DNA of 64,000 nt from assembly GCF_042651465.1 (NCBI RefSeq), contig NZ_JBHSCZ010000001.1, positions 310,001 to 374,000 on the forward strand. The letters are read 5' to 3'. A program made the translations under genes and the position numbers. The number at the start of each line of letters is the position of its first letter. Within the stretch, counting starts at the first letter, position 1. The notes below the pieces were generated by a model. The model saw only the letters and a list, made by a program, of their open reading frames with translations, was not told the DNA's origin and did not search any database. Positions 9,025 to 16,749 of the stretch are shown in pieces. The stretch comes from Ferruginibacter yonginensis. Lineage in GTDB: Bacteria; Bacteroidota; Bacteroidia; Chitinophagales; Chitinophagaceae.

Positions 9025-10407
9025 TTATAGGTTTTTAAAAATGCTGTTACTAAAATCTTCAAGACTAGGATCACGAGCACCCATTAACAATAGCACACAA
9101 TTTTCGGTAAAATGCGGTTGCATGTGGTTTAATAATGTATTTCTATCTTCAACAAAAAAAGCTTGTTTACCTAATTGTTTTATATCATTAATTAAATCAC
9201 TGGCAGAAATATCTTTAACTGCTGTGCCTCCTGCATAAAAAATTTCACTCATCCATATTTCATCTGTGGGTCGTAGTACAGCTGCAATTTCATGCACAAA
9301 ATCATTTCTTAAAAATCGTGTAGGGCCATAGCCATGTGGCTGAAACCAAGCTATAACCTTTGGGGCAATGGGCTGACAAGCACTTATTGATGCTGCACAT
9401 TTTGCAGGGTTGTGAGCATAATCATCAATTACTGTGATGCCATTTTTTACACCTAACAATTGGTGGCGACGATAAATACCTTCATATTGTTTTAAAGCAG
9501 CAGCAGCGCTACTTAAATCAATTCCGATAAGATGCGCTACTGTTGCCGCAGCCAACGCATTTTCCATATTGTGTTTTCCGACTGTATTCAGTGAAAATGG
9601 TACGTCATTTATTTTGAATGTAATATGCATACCCGATTGTACTAGGTCTGTGGCTTTATAACCTGCTGTATGCTCATCACTTGAAAAATCATGCTGAATG
9701 TTGATCGATAATTTTTTTGCTAATGGATGACTTTGATTGGTAACAAAAAAGCTTGAAGTATTTTGTTGATAGGTACTGAAGATGTTGATGAGTTCATCAA
9801 TTTCTTGATGGTCTTTATCAATGTTCAACAATAAACCAACTTCAGGATGGTATTTTACAATGGAACCATCGCTTTCATCGGCCTCAATAATTAACCACTC
9901 TCCGTTGCCCACCATAGCATTACCAATTTTACCTTGCTGCATAATACGCACCAAACCAGCACCACTAATAATGCTCGGCTCATAACCAGCAAACTGTAAA
10001 ATTTCGTACAACATGCCACCTGTAGTACTTTTGCCAGATGTGCCCCCTACCGCTATCGTTTTTTTACTAGCAGCTATTAATGCCAATAAATCGCTGCGTT
10101 TTATGATGGGTATTTGCAAAGCCAATGCTTGTTGTACTTCTGGTACGGTATCTTCAACAGCTGTGGATACCACTACCAAATCAATACCAGCATTAATACC
10201 ACTACCATTTTGCTCAAAACAAGTAATACCAGCGGCTATCAGTTTTTGTTGGGTATCTGTTTGTTGATGCGCTGTAAAATAACGATCGCTTCCACTTACT
10301 TTTTTACCTATGCCTACTAAATATTGGGCTAAAGCACTCATACCTGTGCCAGCAACACCAATAAAAAAAACATGCTGAAGGTTATTTAATGAAATACTTT
10401 GTTGCAA
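9025..10407 (-). CDS. Mur ligase family protein (MurC/Mpl-like)
   Basis: A 460-residue three-domain Mur ligase: N-terminal Rossmann UDP-sugar-binding domain (VFFIGVAGTGMSALA, 13-27), central ATPase domain with GGTSGKSTT (121-129; most family members have TT in place of the ST), EADESD, and a C-terminal domain with DDYAHNPAK and FQPHGYGPTRFL. It should ligate L-alanine or a peptide to UDP-MurNAc in cell-wall synthesis or recycling. The MurC and Mpl subfamilies cannot be separated by eye; the murein synthesis cluster (murD-ftsW-murG-murC) is not here, which favours an Mpl-like or orphan role. It heads an operon with hutI and hutG, an unexpected partner for a wall enzyme. Confidence 0.75.
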   Translation of the reverse strand: MQQSISLNNLQHVFFIGVAGTGMSALAQYLVGIGKKVSGSDRYFTAHQQTDTQQKLIAAGITCFEQNGSGINAGIDLVVVSTAVEDTVPEVQQALALQIPIIKRSDLLALIAASKKTIAVGGTSGKSTTGGMLYEILQFAGYEPSIISGAGLVRIMQQGKIGNAMVGNGEWLIIEADESDGSIVKYHPEVGLLLNIDKDHQEIDELINIFSTYQQNTSSFFVTNQSHPLAKKLSINIQHDFSSDEHTAGYKATDLVQSGMHITFKINDVPFSLNTVGKHNMENALAAATVAHLIGIDLSSAAAALKQYEGIYRRHQLLGVKNGITVIDDYAHNPAKCAASISACQPIAPKVIAWFQPHGYGPTRFLRNDFVHEIAAVLRPTDEIWMSEIFYAGGTAVKDISASDLINDIKQLGKQAFFVEDRNTLLNHMQPHFTENCVLLLMGARDPSLEDFSNSIFKNL

Positions 10408-10507
10408 AATGTTGTACTATTTATTGAAGTGCTAATTTACATTTATATTGATGTAATACACTGTTTATTATTTTATTTAATACACATTTTAACGCAAACG
10501 AAATACC

Positions 10508-11167
10508 ATGAAAATTTGCCAATGGTTGGTAACAATTATAATCATTTTACAAATGAGTAAGGGTGCTGCTGCTCAAATAAATACAGCCATTATTTCAGTA
10601 GGTAGCACACAAAAACCCATAGCTAATGAGGCTGTAGCCACATTTGCTAGTGGCTGTTTTTGGCATACTGAAATTATATTTCAAAGTTTGGTTGGTGTGA
10701 GAGATGCAGTGAGTGGTTATGCAGGCGGACAAACCCCTAACCCTTCATACGAAGCGGTTAATAGCGGTAGTACTGGCCATGCAGAGTGTGTGCAAGTATT
10801 TTATAATCCGCAACAAATTAGTTTTCAACAATTGGTAAAAGCATATTTTGCTAGTATTGACCCCACCACTTTAAATAGGCAAGGCAATGATATTGGAACA
10901 CAATACAGAACCATAGTTTTTTATAACAATGATGTTGAAAAAAATAGTATTGTCAACGAAATGAAAATGTTGGTGCAATCAAAAAAATACAACAAACCCA
11001 TTGTAACTACATTAATGCCCTTTACAACATTTTATGAAGCTGAGCCGTATCACCAAGAGTTTGCTTTTAACAACCCTAACAACCGTTATGTGCAAAGTGT
11101 TGCTGTACCTGAGTTACGTAGTTTTATGAAAAACTTTAAAGGTCAATTTAAAGTAAAAATTAAATAG
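10508..11167 (+). CDS. msrA: Peptide-methionine (S)-S-oxide reductase, exported
   Basis: MsrA reduces methionine-S-sulfoxide in damaged proteins. The catalytic motif SGCFWHTE places the nucleophilic cysteine at residue 50; GYAGG, HAE and QYRTIVF family segments follow. Residues 1-23 are a signal peptide (cleavage after GAAAQ or nearby), so the enzyme should act in the periplasm. No C-terminal resolving cysteine is seen, and no MsrB domain is fused. It converges with the next gene, overlapping it by 8 bp. Confidence 0.94.
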   Translation: MKICQWLVTIIIILQMSKGAAAQINTAIISVGSTQKPIANEAVATFASGCFWHTEIIFQSLVGVRDAVSGYAGGQTPNPSYEAVNSGSTGHAECVQVFYNPQQISFQQLVKAYFASIDPTTLNRQGNDIGTQYRTIVFYNNDVEKNSIVNEMKMLVQSKKYNKPIVTTLMPFTTFYEAEPYHQEFAFNNPNNRYVQSVAVPELRSFMKNFKGQFKVKIK

Positions 11168-11636
11168 CGATTTGTAGCAGCAACTTATTGTAATCATATT
11201 GCTCCTCTTCATGAAAAGTAGCCACTACTTTTTTGATTTTTTTTATTTGACTATTGTATAAATTTAGTAAAGCCGTGTTTTTATACAAATCAATTTTTAG
11301 TGCTTTGATGGATGAGCACACATAAATAAGCACATCAGGCGCTGTTGTAGCTACATCACTATATTTAATGTATTTGTTAGCAGTTCTAATTATTTTACGA
11401 ATGGTTTTTTTCGCAAAATATAATTGGCTAGTATTCACTGTTTCAAATAACTCCGAAAGTAAATTTTTTACATGTGCAACATATTCAGCCTCATTATGCT
11501 GTTCATACAATAAGTATGTTAGCAGCTCTTTGTTTTCTTTTTTAAATTTCGATAAACGAATACACAGTTCCAACAGCTCATCTGCTGGCGTTTGTTCCAA
11601 TGTTTGTTTTATTTCTTTTATAGAAGCAGTCTTCAT
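11160..11636 (-). CDS. Conserved hypothetical helical protein
   Basis: A 158-residue, lysine- and leucine-rich protein predicted from composition to be all helical, with no signal peptide or membrane segment. It begins MKTASIKEIKQTL and contains a basic KKTIRKIIRTANKYIKYS stretch. I do not recognise a named family. It is transcribed towards msrA and overlaps its 3' end by 8 bp, and is divergent from the permease at 11694. Confidence 0.72.
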   Translation of the reverse strand: MKTASIKEIKQTLEQTPADELLELCIRLSKFKKENKELLTYLLYEQHNEAEYVAHVKNLLSELFETVNTSQLYFAKKTIRKIIRTANKYIKYSDVATTAPDVLIYVCSSIKALKIDLYKNTALLNLYNSQIKKIKKVVATFHEEEQYDYNKLLLQIAI

Positions 11637-11693
11637 GGTTGAAAAATAACAATCTTATTGCTTTATTCAATATTTTTAAATCAAATTATTTGT

Positions 11694-13199
11694 ATGAAGC
11701 GTTTTAAATTACCATCCCCCATCAGCATTTTAATGGTAGTAATTATTATTGCAGCCATTTGTACTTGGTTAATACCGGCTGGTAAATTTGATACCATTGC
11801 TTACAATAGTGATACGAATACATTTATCATCAACCAATCGGGAAAAGACCAAACGGTAGCTTTTACACAAACTGCTTTAGATAGTTTACATATAAAAGTG
11901 CCACTGCAAAATTTTAGTAATGGTGGTATTAAAAAGCCATTATCAATACCCGGTACGTATCATACTTTACCAACTAACAAACAAGGTTTTGTAGCGGTAT
12001 TACAAGCTCCTATAAAAGGCATTTACGACTCGGTTGATATCGTTTTTTTTGTATTATTTATTGGTGCTTTTATGCAAATATTTAACCAATCGGGTGCTAT
12101 GGAAAAAGGCTTAGCTTCATTATCATATACCATGAAAGGTAGAGAAGCTTGGTTGATAATTATACTCACTTTTTTATTTGCATTTGCAGGTGCTTCATAC
12201 GGTATGGCAGAAGAAGGGTTGGTTTTTTATGCTATTTTGGTACCTATTTTTTTAACGGCTGGGTACGATTTAATAGTGCCAGTTGCCGTAATTTTTGGCG
12301 GTACGCAGTTGGGTACACTGGCTTCATTTACCAATCCTTTTTCAACCATTATTGCTTCAAATGCAGCAGGAATTAATTGGACCGATGGCCTTGCTGAACG
12401 TACCATTATGTTTGTGGTTACCACGGTCGTTTTTATCGCATATGTAATTCGTTATGCTAATAAGATTAAAAAAGATCCTACACAATCGTGGGTTTATAAA
12501 ATTGATGGACCTACTGCACATTCATTTCAAAAAATGGATGTAACATCCACTGCACCTGCTTCCCTCGGTATAAAAAATAGTATGTTATTGTTGTTGTTTT
12601 TAGCAACTTTTTTAGGCATGATTGCAGGAGTTATTTGGTTTGATTGGTGGTTGAAAGAAATGACGGCTTTGTTCTTTTTATCAGCTATCATCGTTGCCAT
12701 TATTTTAAAAATGAAGGAAACAGCTGTTATTAAAAATTTTATTGAAGGGGCACAATCTTTATTAAGTGTTGCTTTAATAATTGGGGTGGCAAGAGGCGTT
12801 ACAACTGTTTTGAATGAAGGTAATATTAGCGATACCATTGTTCAATATGCATCGAATGCTATTAGTGGTATGCCACCTTCATTATTTATTGTGATGATGC
12901 TTTTGATGTTTGTAATGTTTACGCTATTTATTTCATCATCATCTGGTATGGCTGTATTAACCATGCCCATTATGGGGGCGTTGGCAGTAGTGGCAAATGT
13001 ACCTGGTAGAGAAATTGTAAATGCTTATTTATTCGGTATGGGTATTATGGGTTTTATTACACCTACTGGTTTAATTTTACCCTCCTTGGCATTGGTGAAT
13101 GTAAGTATTAAAGCATGGTTTAAGTTTATTACACCTGTATTGCTTATTTTAATTACGCTTTGTATAATTTGTTTATTAGTGGGTATTCACTGGCGGTAA
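11694..13199 (+). CDS. YfcC-family permease (DcuC / basic amino acid antiporter-like)
   Basis: A ~501-residue inner-membrane transporter with about 12 hydrophobic segments. PSPISILMVVIIIAAICTWLIPAG at the N-terminus, GTLASFTNPFSTIIASNAAG in the middle and the repeat motif MGIMGFITPTGLILPSLALV near the end are typical of the YfcC/AitC-type ion-transporter family, which includes dicarboxylate and arginine/ornithine transporters. The substrate cannot be told. I chose the ATG at 11694 over an upstream TTG at 11658, because it begins MKRFKLPSP directly before the first transmembrane helix. The 3' end overlaps the convergent FUSC gene by 24 bp. Confidence 0.84.
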   Translation: MKRFKLPSPISILMVVIIIAAICTWLIPAGKFDTIAYNSDTNTFIINQSGKDQTVAFTQTALDSLHIKVPLQNFSNGGIKKPLSIPGTYHTLPTNKQGFVAVLQAPIKGIYDSVDIVFFVLFIGAFMQIFNQSGAMEKGLASLSYTMKGREAWLIIILTFLFAFAGASYGMAEEGLVFYAILVPIFLTAGYDLIVPVAVIFGGTQLGTLASFTNPFSTIIASNAAGINWTDGLAERTIMFVVTTVVFIAYVIRYANKIKKDPTQSWVYKIDGPTAHSFQKMDVTSTAPASLGIKNSMLLLLFLATFLGMIAGVIWFDWWLKEMTALFFLSAIIVAIILKMKETAVIKNFIEGAQSLLSVALIIGVARGVTTVLNEGNISDTIVQYASNAISGMPPSLFIVMMLLMFVMFTLFISSSSGMAVLTMPIMGALAVVANVPGREIVNAYLFGMGIMGFITPTGLILPSLALVNVSIKAWFKFITPVLLILITLCIICLLVGIHWR

Positions 13200-15431
13200 A
13201 GTAGAACTTTCTTCTGTATAACTAATTACATTTTTTAAAATATCTGATGATATATTGTAGATGTAGGTAAACTGATCAACAATTGATTTGGTATCTATAA
13301 ACTGTTTTTTTGTGGCTGTTTCTAATTGTCCGGTGGCAATTTCTACTTTTCGTTTTTCAATAATGTCATTCATTTCTTGTTTTAAAAATGATACAACACT
13401 ATTATCAGGTGGTAATGGGTGGTAAGGTATTTCGTGTAACAAACTAATGGCTTGTTGTAACTGATTGTTGGTTTTATCAATAACAGGTAAAAAAGCGTCT
13501 GATTTAAAACTATTTTTTTGTTCGCTAATATAAAAGGCTAGTGCCGAAAAGTGAGAGGTTAAAATATGATTGAGCACCACAAAACGATAAATATATTCAG
13601 TATTTTTTTGATAGCGTTTGGGCTCCGAAAGCATCCTGTTAAATGCATCTGAAACATTGGCAAGTGCTGTTAATGCATATTGTCTTGCTTTTTTAAGTGT
13701 TTCTTTTGGTACTTCATTTTCAGCAACAAATTGGCTGGCTAATAACGTAAAGTAATCTATATTTTTTTGTAACGATAACTCCATGTAATGCTTTATAGTA
13801 GTATGCTCCCAAACTGGTACAAAAAATAAACTTGATATAAAAACAATAGCAGAACCAATGGTTGTATCAATTAAACGATCGGTTAATAACACGGTAATAT
13901 TTGCAGGATAAATAAGGTGAAAAAATATTACCAAGTAGGGCGTCATTAATAACACACTTAAAAAATAATTGGTTCTTAAAAACATGTAACATCCTGCCAT
14001 TAATACTATCATAATGGCCATTAAAGCCATGTTATTTTTGATAAGAAATAAAATAGCAACGCCTAAAACAAGTCCTACAATAGTTCCAATTAACCTGTCT
14101 TTATTTCTAGTTTTGGTAAGACTATAAGCTGGTTTTAAAATAACGATAATGGTTAGCAAAATCCAATAACTATGGCCAATATTAAAAAACAATGAAATTA
14201 TATAACCAAGTAATAATGAAAATGCCACCCTTAGCGAATGCCTAAAAATATTTGATTTTAAATTGAGGTTATTCAAGAACAGTGTAGGGTCAATATTTTG
14301 GGCCTCATTAAATTTTTGTAAATCAAGACCAATGGCTGGTTCATTGCGTTGGCTTTTTTCGTAACGTGTGTAATAATGTAAACTGCTTATTTTTTCTGTT
14401 AATCCTTTTATGTTATTAAAAATGCGGCCTAACCCTATAAAGTCATTGAGATTATTAGCCGTCATAAAATTTTGACGCAATGCTTCAAACTTCTCCTTAA
14501 TCAATATTAAGTTTTGTGTATTTTGATCTGTTTGTACCGAGGCATTACCAGCACCAATGGCCAAGCCTATTTCATGCAACTCATCTGCTAAATATATTAA
14601 TTGTTCTCTATATGCATCTAATATACCCGTTTCATCAAAGCGTTGGTGCAACACTTCATATTGTTGATAGGTCGACATAATACTTTCAAACAAATCAGCA
14701 ACATCTATATAAATTTTGAGTAAACTTCTCCCCGCCTTTGTGGAATTTTGGGTAATAGCTCTTGTTTTAAACAATATTTCATTTAAAGTAGCTTGTTGTG
14801 TTTGTATTGCAACTTGTTGTTGCAACAATGATTTATATGTGGCTTCATAGTCGGGATGGTCATTATAAAACGAAGCCCGTGTTTTTAAATATGCTGCAAC
14901 CCCTGTTATAAACTCACCCGATAATTGTTGAATTATTTTATACGGCTTTAATGTATGTAGCAGTAAACTAAACACCAAATACCATACACCTCCCACCAAC
15001 AAATACATAGCATGTTCATAAATAGCTGCACCTTTTAGTGGGTTTTGCATACACAATACCATAATGAGCAAAGCCGATAAACCAATAGATGATACCCTTG
15101 CATTGTAAATAGCTAACATCGAAAAAATAAAACCGAAAACACTGATAAGTATACCCGTAGTTATTTGATGTTGCAACGCCCAATAGGTAATGATGGCGGT
15201 TGCTACTACAACAGCATTACAATATAACATACCGTTGAGGCGGTGGCGAACCGGGCCCACACTATCTGTAACACTAATACACAAAGCGCCTGTTGAAATG
15301 ATGATACCAATGGGTAATTGATCAAAATACCCTAATAAAAACGCAGGTAATGCAATACCAACGGTCATTCTAATACCTTCACTAAAGTATCGCCCATTGA
15401 TAAAATTAGTATATGCTTTCAGAGAAATCAA
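13176..15431 (-). CDS. FUSC-family inner membrane protein (YccS/YhfK-like)
   Basis: A 751-residue membrane protein with two blocks of about six transmembrane helices (~20-160 and ~400-545), each followed by a long helical cytoplasmic region. This is the duplicated architecture of the FUSC/YccS family (aromatic-acid or fusaric-acid efflux relatives). The second block carries the family-like stretch HSYWILLTIIVILKPAYSLTKTRNKDRLIGTIVG. No membrane-fusion partner gene lies nearby, so the exported substrate is unknown. Confidence 0.85.
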   Translation of the reverse strand: MISLKAYTNFINGRYFSEGIRMTVGIALPAFLLGYFDQLPIGIIISTGALCISVTDSVGPVRHRLNGMLYCNAVVVATAIITYWALQHQITTGILISVFGFIFSMLAIYNARVSSIGLSALLIMVLCMQNPLKGAAIYEHAMYLLVGGVWYLVFSLLLHTLKPYKIIQQLSGEFITGVAAYLKTRASFYNDHPDYEATYKSLLQQQVAIQTQQATLNEILFKTRAITQNSTKAGRSLLKIYIDVADLFESIMSTYQQYEVLHQRFDETGILDAYREQLIYLADELHEIGLAIGAGNASVQTDQNTQNLILIKEKFEALRQNFMTANNLNDFIGLGRIFNNIKGLTEKISSLHYYTRYEKSQRNEPAIGLDLQKFNEAQNIDPTLFLNNLNLKSNIFRHSLRVAFSLLLGYIISLFFNIGHSYWILLTIIVILKPAYSLTKTRNKDRLIGTIVGLVLGVAILFLIKNNMALMAIMIVLMAGCYMFLRTNYFLSVLLMTPYLVIFFHLIYPANITVLLTDRLIDTTIGSAIVFISSLFFVPVWEHTTIKHYMELSLQKNIDYFTLLASQFVAENEVPKETLKKARQYALTALANVSDAFNRMLSEPKRYQKNTEYIYRFVVLNHILTSHFSALAFYISEQKNSFKSDAFLPVIDKTNNQLQQAISLLHEIPYHPLPPDNSVVSFLKQEMNDIIEKRKVEIATGQLETATKKQFIDTKSIVDQFTYIYNISSDILKNVISYTEESSTLPPVNTH

Positions 15432-15543
15432 TCAATACAATTTGAAAATAAATGTACACATCATTTCAATAGTATTATTAATTAATTAAAGGCAATTACA
15501 AAGTTTGGCACAGTTTTTTGAAAGTGTATAGTAATTAAATGAA

Positions 15544-16029
15544 ATGATTATGAAAAAGATAGGATTAATAGTAATGGCTGCAATTACGTTTACGGCTTGT
15601 AACAGTAAAAAAGATTTACAATCAGATAAAAATATTGTGATTTTAACAGATACATCAAAAGCTGCAAACAGTTACTTGTCTGATACTGGTGTTTCAAAAA
15701 TGCCAGTAGTAGCAACACCTGCGCCAAGAGCTACTTCAAATAGTACTACAAGAACCACTCGTTCAACAAGAACGACCCAATCTACTTCAAACTCAGGTGG
15801 AGGTTCAAGCAATACAGGTAACAGCACAGCAAGTACAGGTACTACTTCAACAGCAAAAAAAGGTTGGAGCCAAGGTGCTAAAGGTGCCGTAATTGGTGGT
15901 GTTGGTGGTGCAGTTGCTGGTGCAATTATTGGTAAAGGTAAAGGTGCCGTAATTGGTGGTGCAGTAGGTGCAGCAGGTGGTTATATCATTGGTCGCCAAC
16001 AAGATAAAAAAAGTGGTAGGGTTCAATAA
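15544..16029 (+). CDS. Glycine-zipper lipoprotein
   Basis: A 161-residue envelope protein. An N-terminal lipoprotein signal ends in TFTAC with the lipidated Cys at residue 19. A Ser/Thr/Gly-rich linker (~70-115) is followed by two near-identical glycine-zipper hairpins, GAVIGGVGGAVAGAIIG and GAVIGGAVGAAGGYIIG (YMGG-like), which in other bacteria insert in or span the outer membrane. ATGs at 15544 and 15550 are both possible starts. No partner gene is evident. Confidence 0.8.
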   Translation: MIMKKIGLIVMAAITFTACNSKKDLQSDKNIVILTDTSKAANSYLSDTGVSKMPVVATPAPRATSNSTTRTTRSTRTTQSTSNSGGGSSNTGNSTASTGTTSTAKKGWSQGAKGAVIGGVGGAVAGAIIGKGKGAVIGGAVGAAGGYIIGRQQDKKSGRVQ

Positions 16030-16063
16030 AATAATTTTCCATTTTCTCTATATTAAATACAAC

Positions 16064-16100
16064 AAAAGCCATTTCTTTGTATAAGTAATGGTTTTTTTAT
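16064..16100 (+). terminator. Terminator after the glycine-zipper gene
   Basis: An inverted repeat (AAAAGCCATT / AATGGTTTTT, with one G:U pair) with a ~12-nt loop, followed by a T-run, 35 bp after the stop codon. Confidence 0.6.
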
Positions 16101-16116
16101 TTATAAAATTTGAACA

Positions 16117-16377
16117 ATGTCAGCATGTAACTTCACCATTCCGTTCACAAAATCAGCTACGGAAATTTTAGAAAAAGCAAAAAAAACAGTTGAATCACAA
16201 GGTGGTACTTTTGAAGGCGATACCACAAAAGGAAATTTTGATGTGAGTATTTTTGGTAATACTATTAAAGGATCATACACGGTAAATGGTGCAGAACTTA
16301 ATATTGATATTATTGATAAGCCATTTTTAGTGCCTTGTAATATGATTGAAAGCTACTTAAGTAGCCAATTAAATTAA
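16117..16377 (+). CDS. Small conserved hypothetical (PHA-system-like fold)
   Basis: An 86-residue cytosolic protein (no signal peptide). A helix (KSATEILEKAKKTVESQGG) is followed by a beta-rich core (FEGDTTKGNFDVSIFGNTIKGSYTV) and a terminal helix (NMIESYLSSQLN). The order resembles the small polyhydroxyalkanoate-system family (PF09650-like), but there is no PHA gene nearby, so this is only a fold guess. It lies between two terminators and so forms its own unit. Confidence 0.75.
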   Translation: MSACNFTIPFTKSATEILEKAKKTVESQGGTFEGDTTKGNFDVSIFGNTIKGSYTVNGAELNIDIIDKPFLVPCNMIESYLSSQLN

Positions 16378-16380
16378 AAT

Positions 16381-16411
16381 AAAAACCCTTGTTGATGCAA
16401 GGGTTTTTTTA
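16381..16411 (+). terminator. Terminator after the 86-aa gene
   Basis: Stem AAAACCCTTG ... CAAGGGTTTT with a 4-5 nt loop and a run of T, starting 4 bp after the stop codon. Confidence 0.88.
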
Positions 16412-16430
16412 TGCCATCTTATTTTAATTT

Positions 16431-16460
16431 TTTGCATCCATCATTTTCCCCCTACATTTG
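16431..16460 (+). promoter_or_regulatory. Promoter of the cobalamin-uptake unit
   Basis: TACATTTG at 16453-16460 matches the -7 consensus TAnnTTTG. A TTTG at 16431-16434 lies 18 bp upstream as a -33 element. The predicted start (~16467) falls just before the riboswitch. Confidence 0.68.
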
Positions 16461-16469
16461 CAGCAGAAA

Positions 16470-16748
16470 ATGGTTCATCATATTTGTTATGATGATTAAA
16501 AGGGAATCCCGTTAAATCCGGGAGCTATCCCCGTAGCTGTAAATTGCACACAGTTGATACTGTACATTTTTTACAAATTTTGCCACTGTTTACAAGTTAA
16601 ATGGGAAGGCTGTAAAAAATGCAATGAGCCAGAAGACCTGCCAATTTCATCATAAATTCGAAGCTTTCGGGTGAAAGGCTGTAGATGCTTATGTAAGTTG
16701 CATTCGCAAATACTTCTTCATGCGTTAGCTGTATTTTAAACAGCTGTA
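16470..16748 (+). promoter_or_regulatory. Cobalamin (B12) riboswitch and expression platform
   Basis: The conserved adenosylcobalamin-riboswitch core is readable: AAAGGGAATCCCGTT, TCCGGGAGC, CCCCGTAGCTGTAA, TTGCCACTG, GGGAAGGC, and the B12 box GAGCCAGAAGACCTGCC ending near 16642. P1 is an 8-bp helix between 16488-16495 (TATGATGA) and 16647-16654 (TCATCATA). A second copy of TCATCATA at 16475-16482 can pair with the same 5' strand and so competes with P1. A hairpin AGCTGT/ACAGCT (16727-16745, 7-nt loop) sits 4 nt before the TTG start of the receptor and may block translation when B12 is bound. No intrinsic terminator is visible, so control is probably translational. Confidence 0.93.
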
Positions 16749-16749
16749 T

